DNA of 64,000 nt. It comes from Hallerella sp963656065 (lineage in GTDB: Bacteria; Fibrobacterota; Fibrobacteria; Fibrobacterales; Fibrobacteraceae). Where the stretch lies: positions 109,495-173,494 of the forward strand of contig CAVKGV010000005.1 of assembly GCA_963656065.1 (NCBI GenBank), in the 5' to 3' direction. Shown here piece by piece: positions 1 through 8,204 of the stretch. The translations under genes and the position numbers were made by a program. The number at the start of each line of letters is the position of its first letter. The stretch's first letter is position 1. Below the pieces are notes generated by a model, which was not told where the DNA came from, ran no database searches, and saw only the letters and a program-made list of their open reading frames with translations.

Positions 1-711
1 AAAGCAGAACGCGCAGAAAAAAATGGATGCGGGAAAAATCCGTTGCAGAAACGCGCTTGAAAATTTCTGGGATTTCCAGAGAAAGCTTATCGCGGCGCCT
101 GAAAAATAGATGAACTGCCAGGCGAAAAGGTCGAAAAATCCCGGATAGATCCAATCGGGAAAAATTTTCAGGACTTGGCTCCTTAATGAAAACTGTGCGC
201 AAAGCCAGATGCCGAAGGAAACTCCCCAGGCGAGCTTTAAATGTCCGCGGATCATTGCCGGAAAAACCAGGGAACCGAAAAGGAGGAGAAATACATAGAG
301 CGGCAGAACGTCGAGCCATTCCGGCGTGTAGGCGAGGAGCCCTGCAAAAAGGCTTCCGCTGACCGGATGCTCGTAGAGACCCGTGAAAAATTTTTGGAGC
401 GAAGGCAAAAGGAAAAAAGCGAGAAGGGCGATGAAAACGAGCGTCGCCATATGAAATTTCCAGATTCGGAATGCCCGCGTCCGCATCCAGCCAGAATTTT
501 CGCCACGAGCCGTTTTGCTTTTAACGGCGAGCATCCCGACAAATCCCGAAAGAAAGAAAAATCCTTCCGCCGCGGAAAAAAATCCGAAGCACTGGTAGAG
601 GTGGCGGGAAATGGGACCGGAAAAATGGTCCAGTGTCATCTGCAACAAAAGAAGCCCCCGAATGGAATCGAGGGCGAGAATGCGACCGGGCTTGGAAACG
701 TTAGAATTCAA
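1..711 (-). CDS. OpgC-like membrane acyltransferase, 3' part cut by window edge
   Basis: Reading the minus strand from about 711 to the left edge gives an open frame of about 237 residues with no stop. Its N-terminus has the arrangement RILALDSIRG, then a hydrophobic stretch, then MTLDHFSGPI and FGFFSAAEGFFFLSG, which is the characteristic start of the OpgC family. OpgC is a polytopic inner-membrane protein that transfers succinyl groups onto osmoregulated periplasmic glucans in proteobacteria. Several more hydrophobic segments follow. No ATG precedes the conserved N-terminus; a TTG at 711 that overlaps the stop of the upstream barrel gene by 11 bases is the best start, so translation may be coupled. 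The C-terminal part lies outside the window. Family membership is fairly secure; the substrate here is unknown. Confidence 0.72.
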   Translation of the reverse strand, partial: MNSNVSKPGRILALDSIRGLLLLQMTLDHFSGPISRHLYQCFGFFSAAEGFFFLSGFVGMLAVKSKTARGENSGWMRTRAFRIWKFHMATLVFIALLAFFLLPSLQKFFTGLYEHPVSGSLFAGLLAYTPEWLDVLPLYVFLLLFGSLVFPAMIRGHLKLAWGVSFGIWLCAQFSLRSQVLKIFPDWIYPGFFDLFAWQFIYFSGAAISFLWKSQKFSSAFLQRIFPASIFFCAFCF

Positions 712-1801
712 CGTGTCCGCTGATTCCCATCGAAATATGGTTCGGTCCCGAGGAACAGATGTTGTAGCCGCCCCAGAAGACGATTTCCGCTTCGACGGTC
801 GGGTAGAGATAGAAGGACGGCCCGATAAAGTGTCGGCTGTCGTTTCCGACTTCCTGGCTCGGATCGTGGAATTCGTAGGCGAGACCCATCGAGAATTTCT
901 TGTGCAAGTCGAGCGACGGTTCGATGTAGAACATGCGCTGGTCTTCCGTGAAAATCTGCTCTTCGGCGGGAGCTTCGTCGTCGGCGAGAAGCGCCTGGAA
1001 ATAGCTTGCTGCCAGGTTGAAGAAGCGGTAGTTGAAGGACGGTTCGACGAGGAAGGAGTGGACTCCGTGGCCCTTGTAAGGATGCATTCCCCAAGTTGCC
1101 GTGATCCCGTAGTTGAAGCGGTCCGTGCTCTTTGTATATTGGACTTCCGTTCCGAGCGCATACGTGTAGGAGCGGCTGATTTCCTTTCCGAAAACCCAGT
1201 CGAGGCTCGGGGTAATCGTGAAGCGTTCTTCTGTCTTGGAAATCAGGTCAAAACCGTAGGTGATGAACGTGGCGAGCGAATGCGAATTGTTTTCGGTTGC
1301 GCCGATGTAGGCTTTGCCGTTTTCGACTTCAAAGCCGATGCCGCGGATGTGCTTGTCCTGGAGGATGACCGCATAGTCTTCGGTATCGCGCCAATAGAAG
1401 TAGGAGAAACCGCCGGCGCTGTAAGTAAGATCGCCAAAGACTACCCGGACAAGCGGTGTGAACTGCCATGCGAATTGGATGCCGTCAAAGTCAAAGGATG
1501 TCCAGCGGTTCTCGGCATCGCCCATCGCCGTTGCGCGGTTTTCATGGCGGACCTTGGAAATCCCTGAATCGTTTTTCGTCACGTAATTGCTGTGCGACCG
1601 TCCCTTGATGCTTACGGAAACATTTTCGTCAAGGAAAACCTTTCCTTCGAGTTTGATATCCTGGTTCGCCGCGTTGGTCGGACTGAAATCCTTGTCCCAA
1701 TAAGTCGCATAGTCCGCATCGATATCGCCGTGCAGTTCGACATCGACAGCAAAAGCGGCAATAGCGGAAAGAAGGATAAAAAAGCTGAAATGCTTGAACA
1801 T
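701..1801 (-). CDS. Predicted outer-membrane beta-barrel protein
   Basis: A 366-residue protein with a typical signal peptide (MFKHFSFFILLSAIAAFA) followed by VDVELHGDIDADYATYW. The rest consists of alternating aromatic/polar strands and ends VEF, as expected for a beta-barrel inserted in the outer membrane. The start at 1801 is chosen because AAGGAA lies 5 bases before it and the signal peptide begins there; longer readings have no signal at their N-terminus. It overlaps the OpgC-like gene downstream, so the two are probably co-transcribed. I do not recognise a specific family. A porin-like or surface-structural role is only an inference. Confidence 0.7.
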   Translation of the reverse strand: MFKHFSFFILLSAIAAFAVDVELHGDIDADYATYWDKDFSPTNAANQDIKLEGKVFLDENVSVSIKGRSHSNYVTKNDSGISKVRHENRATAMGDAENRWTSFDFDGIQFAWQFTPLVRVVFGDLTYSAGGFSYFYWRDTEDYAVILQDKHIRGIGFEVENGKAYIGATENNSHSLATFITYGFDLISKTEERFTITPSLDWVFGKEISRSYTYALGTEVQYTKSTDRFNYGITATWGMHPYKGHGVHSFLVEPSFNYRFFNLAASYFQALLADDEAPAEEQIFTEDQRMFYIEPSLDLHKKFSMGLAYEFHDPSQEVGNDSRHFIGPSFYLYPTVEAEIVFWGGYNICSSGPNHISMGISGHVEF

Positions 1802-1898
1802 AATTTCCTTTGCAAAAGACAATTTGGAGTTCAAAATAGAAATATGCATGGAAAGAGTCCATCGGTTGGACGTTCCTTTTTGTAAATTAGCCCGCATT

Positions 1899-2531
1899 AT
1901 GGGACTTTTCAAGCGATTTATTTTACCGCTCTGCTTTCTGTCTGTTGTAAACGGCTTTGCCGCTCCTGCAGATTCCGTCATGGCCCTTTCCAAGAAATGG
2001 TTTGATTCCGGCAAGGCCTGGAGCTTTGACTTTCGGGTTCGGGTCGATTACGCAGGTTCTCCGGAAACGGGTGTCCAGGGCGGAAACCTGCTCGTGACAG
2101 GGAAGGACATGTTCCGGCTGAAAATTTCGGGAATGGCGATTTATTGCGACGGCAAGAATTTTTGGCAGTGGAACAAGGAAACGAACCAGGTGCTTTTGAA
2201 GCTTTTAGAAGACATGGAAAGCAACATGCATCCCTCGGAACTTCTGTTCAAGTATTTATCGTGCAAGCCTATCGAAATGAAGCGGGAAAAAATAGGCGGA
2301 AAGACGGCGAATGTCATCAAGCTCGACGCCTCCCGTTACGGTAAGGATTTTGCCGAAATGGAAGTGTGGCTTTCGGCGACGGATGCTTCCCCGATGCGGC
2401 TTGTGACCGTGGATCCGCTCCGCAATGTTTCGACGTATGACATTTCGAACCTGAAACGCGTGGACAATGTCAAGGCTTCGGATTTTGTGCTTGTCCCGGA
2501 AAAAGGTGTCGATGTCATCGATATGCGGTAG
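1899..2531 (+). CDS. LolA-like outer-membrane lipoprotein carrier protein
   Basis: 210 residues with an N-terminal signal peptide (about residues 1-21, MGLFKRFILPLCFLSVVNGFA). The mature part has the LolA pattern: a helix with DSVMALSKKW, beta strands containing DMFRLKISG and YCDGKNFWQWN, and a C-terminal segment ending EKGVDVIDMR, which resembles the end of LolA. LolA proteins carry lipoproteins through the periplasm from LolCDE to the outer membrane. The gene is divergent from the barrel gene at 701-1801 and sits 5 bases before the secreted propeller gene. The start at 1899 was chosen over an in-frame ATG at 1794 because the signal peptide begins there. Confidence 0.7.
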   Translation: MGLFKRFILPLCFLSVVNGFAAPADSVMALSKKWFDSGKAWSFDFRVRVDYAGSPETGVQGGNLLVTGKDMFRLKISGMAIYCDGKNFWQWNKETNQVLLKLLEDMESNMHPSELLFKYLSCKPIEMKREKIGGKTANVIKLDASRYGKDFAEMEVWLSATDASPMRLVTVDPLRNVSTYDISNLKRVDNVKASDFVLVPEKGVDVIDMR

Positions 2532-2536
2532 GAAAT

Positions 2537-4123
2537 ATGGATTTTCGACACATAAAATTCGTTGCGATTCTGATGCTTGCCGTTTCCGGGTTTGCCGCGG
2601 AAGACGGTTTTGTCAGTAATTTTACCTATGCGGCAGGTCCCGGTCCTTCGACGGGAACGCTCTGGGTCGTCAGCCGTGGAACGTCGGGAAGCGGAGTCTC
2701 GTTGGTGAATCTTGCGCTCGGAGCGGGGAATATCAGCGTGTCGAAAATGGCGACCGAACTTTTGCCGGATTCCATCACGCCGGTCCAGGACGGAATCTTT
2801 TCGGACGTGACCGCGGAACATCGGCGGACGCCTTTTGCAAAGGCCGGGAAATTGGGATTTGTTGTGCCGCTAGTTGCGGAAAGCGATTCGGGATATCTCG
2901 TTCCTTGGGGATATTTCAGCGGTCGAGCATCGAACACCGTAACATCGAAACCTCTTCCGACGCCTCCGGGGGAATTTCCGGAACATTCGGAGATGAATCA
3001 TGCGGTCTCTGGCTTTGCCTTCGATTCTTCGGCGAACGTGCTGTGGATGGCTCGCGGAATATATGGGCTTCTCAAGGAAGACATCAGCGCGGGAATCAAT
3101 TCTCCCAAACGCGCGCATTTTGCGGTGAATGCGAAAAACCTCGTCCTGGATTCCCTGAAAAATTCTTCTAGGGTGGATTCAACGGCAAATCCGGCTGTTT
3201 ATGGAATCGCTCGCGGGGCTGACGGGAAGTTCTGGCTTGCAACTGCCGGCGGACTCTTTTCGTTGGACATGACGACTCGGAAACTTTCTAGAACAGGCAT
3301 TGCCGACTTGGATACGGCTCGCGTGACAGGTGTCTGGGCCGGGGGAACTCCGTTCCAGATAATCGTGGAAACCAGCAAACGCTACAAGTCTAGCACCGAG
3401 GACAAGCTCTGGCGTTCTTATGGCGGCAAGCCTTTTGCCGAAGTCGTTTTCCGCGATACGGCAGGAAAGGTTCAAAAAAACGTCTATGACAAGAACGATT
3501 TTACGACAAGCGATGTCGCCTTTATCGGTGACCGGGCCTTTCTTTCTGTCCAGGCGGTGGAAGGCAGCAAAAGTGGAATTTTAAAACTCGATAGCGTCGG
3601 AGCGGTTCCCTTTGACGACGAAGAACAGTGGCTTTACGGGTTGAACGCAGGCGTGGTCGATCGGAATGTCGAAGTGACTGTGGTAGCGGCATTTCCGCTG
3701 ACGTCAAAAGTGACGGGACTTGTCGCCTGCACGAACGGGGCAGGAATTTCCGTTTCCGCGGATACGGGAAAAACGTGGACGCACATCATGAACCAGACGT
3801 CCCTGAAAAACGACCTGGGTTCCATTCGGATGATTCCTTCGGTAATCGGAGCGGGAAACCAGTCCATGGTTTCGTACAAAGTAAGTAAGAATTCCAAGAT
3901 AACGATCGAGGTCTTTAGCTATGACATGCGAAAGGTCCGCACGGTTGTAAAAAATGCGGAACGCATGGCGAGTTCGTCACGCAGCACGTTGCCTTCGGAA
4001 GATTTCTGGGACGGGCGCGATGACGGCGGAAACGCGGTGACGATGGGCGTCTATTATGTCCGGGTGAAGGATAACCACGGGCATGTGGGCTGGGGAAAGG
4101 CGATGACGCTGGGAGGCAAGTAA
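2537..4123 (+). CDS. Secreted beta-propeller-like protein with FlgD-type Ig C-terminal domain
   Basis: 528 residues with a signal peptide (about 1-20). The body has repeated segments such as GIARGADGKFWLATAGGLFSL and ACTNGAGISVSADTGKTW, the style of two-component-regulator or BNR propeller blades. The last 85 or so residues (ITIEVFSYDMRKVRTV, FWDGRDDGGNAVTMGVYYVRV) match the FlgD Ig-like fold often found at the C-terminus of secreted proteins in the Bacteroidota/Fibrobacterota, where it can act as a type IX secretion signal. The next gene, a PorV-like barrel, starts one base after the stop. Secretion is well supported; binding partner and function are unknown. Confidence 0.65.
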   Translation: MDFRHIKFVAILMLAVSGFAAEDGFVSNFTYAAGPGPSTGTLWVVSRGTSGSGVSLVNLALGAGNISVSKMATELLPDSITPVQDGIFSDVTAEHRRTPFAKAGKLGFVVPLVAESDSGYLVPWGYFSGRASNTVTSKPLPTPPGEFPEHSEMNHAVSGFAFDSSANVLWMARGIYGLLKEDISAGINSPKRAHFAVNAKNLVLDSLKNSSRVDSTANPAVYGIARGADGKFWLATAGGLFSLDMTTRKLSRTGIADLDTARVTGVWAGGTPFQIIVETSKRYKSSTEDKLWRSYGGKPFAEVVFRDTAGKVQKNVYDKNDFTTSDVAFIGDRAFLSVQAVEGSKSGILKLDSVGAVPFDDEEQWLYGLNAGVVDRNVEVTVVAAFPLTSKVTGLVACTNGAGISVSADTGKTWTHIMNQTSLKNDLGSIRMIPSVIGAGNQSMVSYKVSKNSKITIEVFSYDMRKVRTVVKNAERMASSSRSTLPSEDFWDGRDDGGNAVTMGVYYVRVKDNHGHVGWGKAMTLGGK

Positions 4124-4124
4124 C

Positions 4125-5147
4125 ATGAAACGTCTTTTCTTTTTTGCCGTGCTCCTGTTTTGTGGAATGCTTTTTGCAGACAAGAAGGCGAACCTTGGAG
4201 GTTTTGACGGATTTGTCGAACGCATGGGGACCGGTGGACGGGAACTCGGACGCGGAAATGTCGGCGTTGCTGATACATCGGCTTTGCCTGCAGCTTACTT
4301 CAACCCGGCAATTCTCGGCTTTCGGAATACGATTGCCTATACGCTCGCCGCAGAGAAGCGGGACTTGGACCGGGCCGGAGGCTCGCTCGGCGTCGAAACG
4401 AAAATCGGAAACCGCATGGGCATCGGCGCGGCGGTTCTCTATCGGACCGACCTGGATTTTGATGTCATCAACAGCGACGACGAAACGGTCGGAACCGCCC
4501 AACCTTATTTTATGACGGCGTTTGTCGGCGTGGGCTACCGTTTGACGCGAAAGGACGCAATCGGATTTTCCCTTTCGATAAGCTATGACAACTTGGACAT
4601 TTCCGGGCATTACGAAGAAGCGCGCCTTGTGGATTCCTACCAGAGTCCTGTCGTCCTGAACGTGGGATGGCTTCGGGAGTGGAACGAACACTGGTCTTCC
4701 GCTGTGATGATTCGAAATTTGAGCTTCAGCAAGAACCTTTCGGCGACATGGACCCGCAACGCTTCGAACGACAACTCGGTGGAAGAAAGCGAAGGCGTCC
4801 GCCCGAAAGTTCTGCAGCTAGGTCTGGGCTATCACACGAAGCTTTTCAGTCGCCCGATTTCCGTCTGGATGGAAGCTTTGGATTACCAGGTGGCGGATAC
4901 GCTTCTCGTCTTTGACCCGGATTACCACGTTTGGACCGGGCGTTTCGGCATGGAATGGGAAGCGATTGAAGATGGACTTGTACGGTTCGGCTTTGACGAC
5001 AGGAACTATACTTTCGGGTTGGGCTACCGTTTCAGCATCCGGCTCGGGAAACGTCGCTATGCGTTTGAAATCGATTACGCCCTGGTCTATGAATCCCAGG
5101 CTGACTTGTGGAATCCTCTCAGCTTCGGATTCCGCGGAACGATTTGA
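4125..5147 (+). CDS. PorV-like outer-membrane beta-barrel protein
   Basis: 340 residues with a signal peptide (MKRLFFFAVLLFCGMLFA). The early mature sequence has GGRELGRGNVGVADTSALPAAYFNPAILGF, the signature of the PorV/PorQ (UPF0164-like) barrels, where 'GxGxGAxADxxAxxxNPAxL' precedes the first strands. Amphipathic strands run to the C-terminus, which ends in GFRGTI. PorV is the shuttle component of type IX secretion and hands cargo to the surface, but many paralogues have unknown jobs. Tight coupling to the upstream secreted protein suggests a cargo-barrel pair. No terminator is seen before the TetR gene. Confidence 0.65.
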   Translation: MKRLFFFAVLLFCGMLFADKKANLGGFDGFVERMGTGGRELGRGNVGVADTSALPAAYFNPAILGFRNTIAYTLAAEKRDLDRAGGSLGVETKIGNRMGIGAAVLYRTDLDFDVINSDDETVGTAQPYFMTAFVGVGYRLTRKDAIGFSLSISYDNLDISGHYEEARLVDSYQSPVVLNVGWLREWNEHWSSAVMIRNLSFSKNLSATWTRNASNDNSVEESEGVRPKVLQLGLGYHTKLFSRPISVWMEALDYQVADTLLVFDPDYHVWTGRFGMEWEAIEDGLVRFGFDDRNYTFGLGYRFSIRLGKRRYAFEIDYALVYESQADLWNPLSFGFRGTI

Positions 5148-5198
5148 CGGGCGATGGGAAATATGCATCCAATTGAAATTTTTCCGCCTGAAAAATCT

Positions 5199-5206
5199 AT
5201 TATTGT
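5199..5206 (+). promoter_or_regulatory. Putative -10-like box for tetR-family gene
   Basis: TATTATTG ends 3 bases before the first of two consecutive ATG codons and 6 bases before the second. There is no Shine-Dalgarno sequence between them. It belongs to the recurrent TAnnTTTG-like pattern described in the findings. Confidence 0.4.
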
Positions 5207-5209
5207 CCC

Positions 5210-5866
5210 ATGATGTCTGAATACAGCGAAATCGTTATTTCAAAAGGTCCTCGTTGGCAGCGCAAGAAAGACGTTCGCCCCCAGGAAATTCTGGATGCGG
5301 CTGCGGAGCTTTTCGTCGAACAGGGATATTCCGCGACGAAGGTAAGCCAGATTGCGAGAAAGGCCGGCGTCACCGCGGGAACGCTTTATGTCTATTACAA
5401 GAACAAGGAAGCGATTCTCCAGGAAGTCGTGATGAATACGGTCAATTCCATCTTTGACGAGAGCGACGCCATCTTGGAAAAATATGACGGCTCTGCGGAA
5501 GGATTGCTTTCGATTCTGATTCAAAAGTGGTTTGAAGCTGTCGGCGGGGGAAGTAAAATTGCGGGAATTCCGAAGCTCGTCGTTGCGGAATCTTCGAACT
5601 TTCCAGAACTTGCGGACTTTTTTGTCAAGCGCGTTCTCGACCCTGCCTACAAATACATTTGCCGGGTTCTCGAATACGGTGTTTCCAAGGGAACGTTCCG
5701 AATTAACGATATCCCGATGACCGCTTACATGATTCTTTCGACTTTGCACAGTGCGATTCTCGATCCCCATTCGTTGAATATCGCGAAGAAGCTCGGCCTG
5801 TCGATGGAAGCTTTCGAAGAAAAATTACGCGGCCTGATTCTCAACGGAATTTTAAATACAAAGTAA
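5210..5866 (+). CDS. TetR/AcrR-family transcriptional regulator
   Basis: 218 residues. The N-terminal helix-turn-helix is clear: ILDAAAELFVEQGYSATKVSQIARKAGV, then TAGTLYVYYKNKEAIL (about residues 26-70), the standard TetR DNA-binding domain. The C-terminal half is helical and would bind an unknown ligand. Two ATG codons are adjacent (5210 and 5213); spacing from the promoter-like box would favour 5213. recF starts 10 bases after the stop, so recF may be co-transcribed. The target genes cannot be told from the sequence. Confidence 0.88.
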   Translation: MMSEYSEIVISKGPRWQRKKDVRPQEILDAAAELFVEQGYSATKVSQIARKAGVTAGTLYVYYKNKEAILQEVVMNTVNSIFDESDAILEKYDGSAEGLLSILIQKWFEAVGGGSKIAGIPKLVVAESSNFPELADFFVKRVLDPAYKYICRVLEYGVSKGTFRINDIPMTAYMILSTLHSAILDPHSLNIAKKLGLSMEAFEEKLRGLILNGILNTK

Positions 5867-5875
5867 CCGCTTTCC

Positions 5876-6967
5876 ATGATCCGTTCGCTGTCGTTTGTTT
5901 CCTTGCGCAATCTGCCGGAAGGGCGTTTTGAATTTGGAGACGGCATCACGGTGGTTTGCGGAAAAAACGGGACGGGAAAAACGACGCTTCTCGAAGCGAT
6001 TCATGTCCTTTGCGAGGGTTTTTCGTTTCGTTCGCACAGCCTTTCGGATTTGGTCGATTGGAACGCTTCCGAGATGATTTTGCGGGGAGTGCTTGCGGAA
6101 AGCCCCGATTCCGAGAGAATTTTTGAACGGGCACTGTCCGTGAACAGAAATAAAGGCATTACGGCGAAAAAGGACGGAACGCTTTGCAGAAGCGCTGCCT
6201 CTTTTTTTGGAACGCTTCCGGCGGTAATCATGCAGCCCGCCGACATGGAAATGGTCCGCGGCGCCCCGGAAATCCGGCGACGTTACCTAGATGAACTTCT
6301 GTGCTTTCGAAATGTGCGAAATGCGGATCTGCTCCGCCGCTATCGGCGCGTTCTTGCGGAAAGGAACCAGTGGCTGCGGCAGAACAAGTCGGGAGAGGCT
6401 GTCGGCGGCGAGGCGCTTTTCTCGGTCCTCACCGGCCAGCTGATCGATTTGGGCGTATCGGTTTGGCAGGAACGCTTGGAACTTGTCGAGGAAATTTCCC
6501 CGTCAATCTGTTCGTACTACGAAATGCTCGACGGAAAAAACGATGCGGTTGCCGTCGGCTATAAAAGCTCGGTCGCTGAATCCGGGATGTCGGGAGAGGC
6601 GCTACGACAGGCCTTTGCCGAAAAACTGGAAACTCTCGACTTCGCGGAAAGGATGCAGGGAATTTCGCTTGCCGGCCCGCACAAGGACGATTTGAAACTT
6701 TCTCTTCACGGGCATGAAATGCGTATGGCCGGTTCCCAGGGACAGTGCCGCAGCGCAACGATCGCCCTTCGTCTTGCGGCATCGGACTTGGCGAGCGAAC
6801 ATCTGGTAAAACCGGTTCTTCTTCTAGATGACATCTTTGCCGAACTCGACAAAAATCGGCGCGGAGCCGTGGCGGACATCATCCGCGAAAAGAAAAGCCA
6901 GGTCTTTGTCGCGACGCCGCGGGCGGAAGACTTGCCGTTTACGGCAAATGCAAAAATCGAAATGTGA
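5876..6967 (+). CDS. recF: RecF DNA repair/replication ATPase
   Basis: 363 residues, the usual RecF length. It starts MIRSLSFVSLRN, the family's N-terminal strand, with Walker A GKNGTGKTT at about 29-37, an ABC-type signature region GSQGQCRSATIALRLAASD near 285-303, and Walker B LLLDDIFAELDKNRR near 315. RecF loads RecA with RecO and RecR at single-strand gaps. The gene lies outside the usual dnaA-dnaN context. Its TGA directly abuts the stop of the convergent toxin gene. Confidence 0.92.
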   Translation: MIRSLSFVSLRNLPEGRFEFGDGITVVCGKNGTGKTTLLEAIHVLCEGFSFRSHSLSDLVDWNASEMILRGVLAESPDSERIFERALSVNRNKGITAKKDGTLCRSAASFFGTLPAVIMQPADMEMVRGAPEIRRRYLDELLCFRNVRNADLLRRYRRVLAERNQWLRQNKSGEAVGGEALFSVLTGQLIDLGVSVWQERLELVEEISPSICSYYEMLDGKNDAVAVGYKSSVAESGMSGEALRQAFAEKLETLDFAERMQGISLAGPHKDDLKLSLHGHEMRMAGSQGQCRSATIALRLAASDLASEHLVKPVLLLDDIFAELDKNRRGAVADIIREKKSQVFVATPRAEDLPFTANAKIEM

Positions 6968-7225
6968 TCAGTAATGTTCTCTGCACGAAAGAATTTCGAT
7001 AAATTCTCCGACGATTCGATAGACGAGACGGTTTGAATCATCGATTCGGCGGCTCCAAAAACCGCTTAGCTCGCCTTTTAAAGCTTCGGGTTTACCGATT
7101 CCCAGAAAAGGATTTTGAGTGATTTCCTTGAGAAGTTGATTTATTCGGTGAATAGATTTCTTGTCTTGGCTTTGCCAATATAGGTAGTCATCCCATGCTT
7201 TTTTGGAAAATGCGATTTTATTCAT
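6968..7225 (-). CDS. Txe/YoeB-family mRNA interferase toxin
   Basis: 85 residues, typical for YoeB. It contains WDDYLYWQSQDKKSIHRIN, NPFLGIGKPEALKGELSGFWSRRI and the C-terminal SCREHY. The family's catalytic Glu (in GKPEALK), Arg (WSRRI) and His (near the C-terminal Tyr) are all present, so the toxin should be active. YoeB cleaves mRNA in the ribosomal A site. The gene overlaps the upstream antitoxin gene by 8 bases, the normal coupled order antitoxin then toxin. It ends exactly where recF ends on the other strand. Confidence 0.93.
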   Translation of the reverse strand: MNKIAFSKKAWDDYLYWQSQDKKSIHRINQLLKEITQNPFLGIGKPEALKGELSGFWSRRIDDSNRLVYRIVGEFIEILSCREHY

Positions 7226-7493
7226 TTTCCATAGCCTCTAATTCTTCCATCGTTTTGACAATACCTTTCCCTGCGTTCAGTTCCGCAATACCTTCTTTTA
7301 AAAATTTCATGTTTTCCGCGCTGTAGAACGGATCGGGTTCGCGGACTTCGAACGGCAGGTGGTGTGAATGGATGACGTTCTTGATGAACATGTTGATGGC
7401 GGCGGAAGCGGTAAGTCCGACGTTGGCACAGAATGCGTCAAAGCGTTCCTTGTCCTTTGCATCGATGCGAGCGGAAATGGTTGCCTGTGTCAT
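7218..7493 (-). CDS. RelB/DinJ-family antitoxin
   Basis: About 91 residues. The N-terminal ribbon-helix-helix is typical of RelB/DinJ: TISARIDAKDKERFDAFCANVGLTASAAINMFI. The acidic C-terminal part (FLKEGIAELNAGKG, EELEAMENE) would wrap the toxin. The start at 7493 is chosen because AGGAGG lies 5 bases upstream; ATG 7496 is an equally in-frame neighbour, and a longer reading to 7529 has no ribosome site. The partner toxin is YoeB-type rather than RelE/YafQ-type. As in related modules, the pair probably represses its own promoter. Confidence 0.9.
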   Translation of the reverse strand: MTQATISARIDAKDKERFDAFCANVGLTASAAINMFIKNVIHSHHLPFEVREPDPFYSAENMKFLKEGIAELNAGKGIVKTMEELEAMENE

Positions 7494-7518
7494 CATGACC
7501 TCCTTGGCACTTTTTGTA

Positions 7519-7526
7519 TAAAGATA
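7519..7526 (-). promoter_or_regulatory. Putative -10-like box of toxin-antitoxin operon
   Basis: TATCTTTA on the minus strand, about 25 bases before the antitoxin start, fits the window's TAnnTTTG-like pattern and leaves room for the AGGAGG ribosome site. A second candidate, TACATTTG, lies at 7592-7599 inside the inverted repeat. Confidence 0.35.
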
Positions 7527-7570
7527 CATAAATTTTTACTCCTTTTACTGAAAAGTTTCGTTATTTACGC

Positions 7571-7598
7571 ACATTTGCATAAAAATATCTGCAAATGT
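7571..7598. repeat. Perfect 9-bp inverted repeat upstream of toxin-antitoxin operon
   Basis: ACATTTGCA and TGCAAATGT are separated by 10 A/T-rich bases. It lies about 75 bases upstream of the antitoxin start and no T-run follows on either strand, so a DNA-binding site (for example for the ribbon-helix-helix antitoxin) is more likely than a terminator. Confidence 0.45.
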
Positions 7599-7635
7599 AT
7601 GACAAACAATGAATGTCGAAAGCGATGCGAAACGC

Positions 7636-8121
7636 CTATTTTATTCGGGTGACGGCGTTTTTTCGGGTTTCGCATATTCGCCGGTAAAAGGGAAAGAGAC
7701 GGCTCCTGTCCGAAATGTGCGCAAAGACGATTGCATCCGAATGCATGGCGGCGATGTGGTTTGCAAAGCGGGAAGTCGCAGCTGTGTAACGTTCGCGCCG
7801 AAAGCAGGAAACGATCAGCAGGCGATTTTCGGCAAGTGCTCTGGCTTCTTCGCAGGACAGTTCTTCGGGAATGGATTTGCCCAGGATCCAGATGGCCTTG
7901 CCCCCGTTTCTTAAGGCGGAGTGGAACAGGGCGCTTTCCGCTTCGGAATGGAACGCTCCGATAAAGCACATGCCGTTTTTTGCCTGGTTGCGGCTCCAAC
8001 AGCGAATTTTTTCCTTGACGATTTCGCTTGAATCGCGTGATGCGAAGAAGGCGATTTTGGATTCGCTCCAAAGTTCCGCATTGCCTGTCGAATGGCGACC
8101 GTTGAAGATTTTTCCTTTCAT
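7636..8121 (-). CDS. DprA-like (SLOG-type Rossmann) hypothetical protein
   Basis: 161 residues. The central part, GMCFIGAFHSEAESALFHSALRNGGKAIWILG followed by a Leu-rich LLIVSCF segment, resembles the nucleotide-binding core of DprA/Smf (compare SGxAxGIDxxAHxxAL...TIAVLG), but the protein is about half the length of DprA and lacks the rest of the domain. DprA proteins load RecA on incoming single-stranded DNA in transformation; whether this short relative does so is unknown. The start at 8121 is supported by GAGG 6 bases upstream. Real gene likely; function tentative. Confidence 0.5.
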   Translation of the reverse strand: MKGKIFNGRHSTGNAELWSESKIAFFASRDSSEIVKEKIRCWSRNQAKNGMCFIGAFHSEAESALFHSALRNGGKAIWILGKSIPEELSCEEARALAENRLLIVSCFRRERYTAATSRFANHIAAMHSDAIVFAHISDRSRLFPFYRRICETRKNAVTRIK

Positions 8122-8132
8122 TCCATACCTCA

Positions 8133-8168
8133 ATAAAAAAGGCGCTACACAGGGGATCTATGTAACGC
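8133..8168 (-). terminator. Rho-independent terminator after the LTA-synthase-like gene
   Basis: On the minus strand an 11-base stem (GCGTTACATAG / CTGTGTAGCGC, two G-T-type mismatches) with a 5-base loop is followed by CTTTTTT. It sits between the stop at 8205 and the DprA-like start at 8121, so it would separate the two genes or attenuate readthrough. Confidence 0.7.
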
Positions 8169-8204
8169 AACTGGGGTGAATATAGTAAAATTGTTTTTGA
8201 AATT

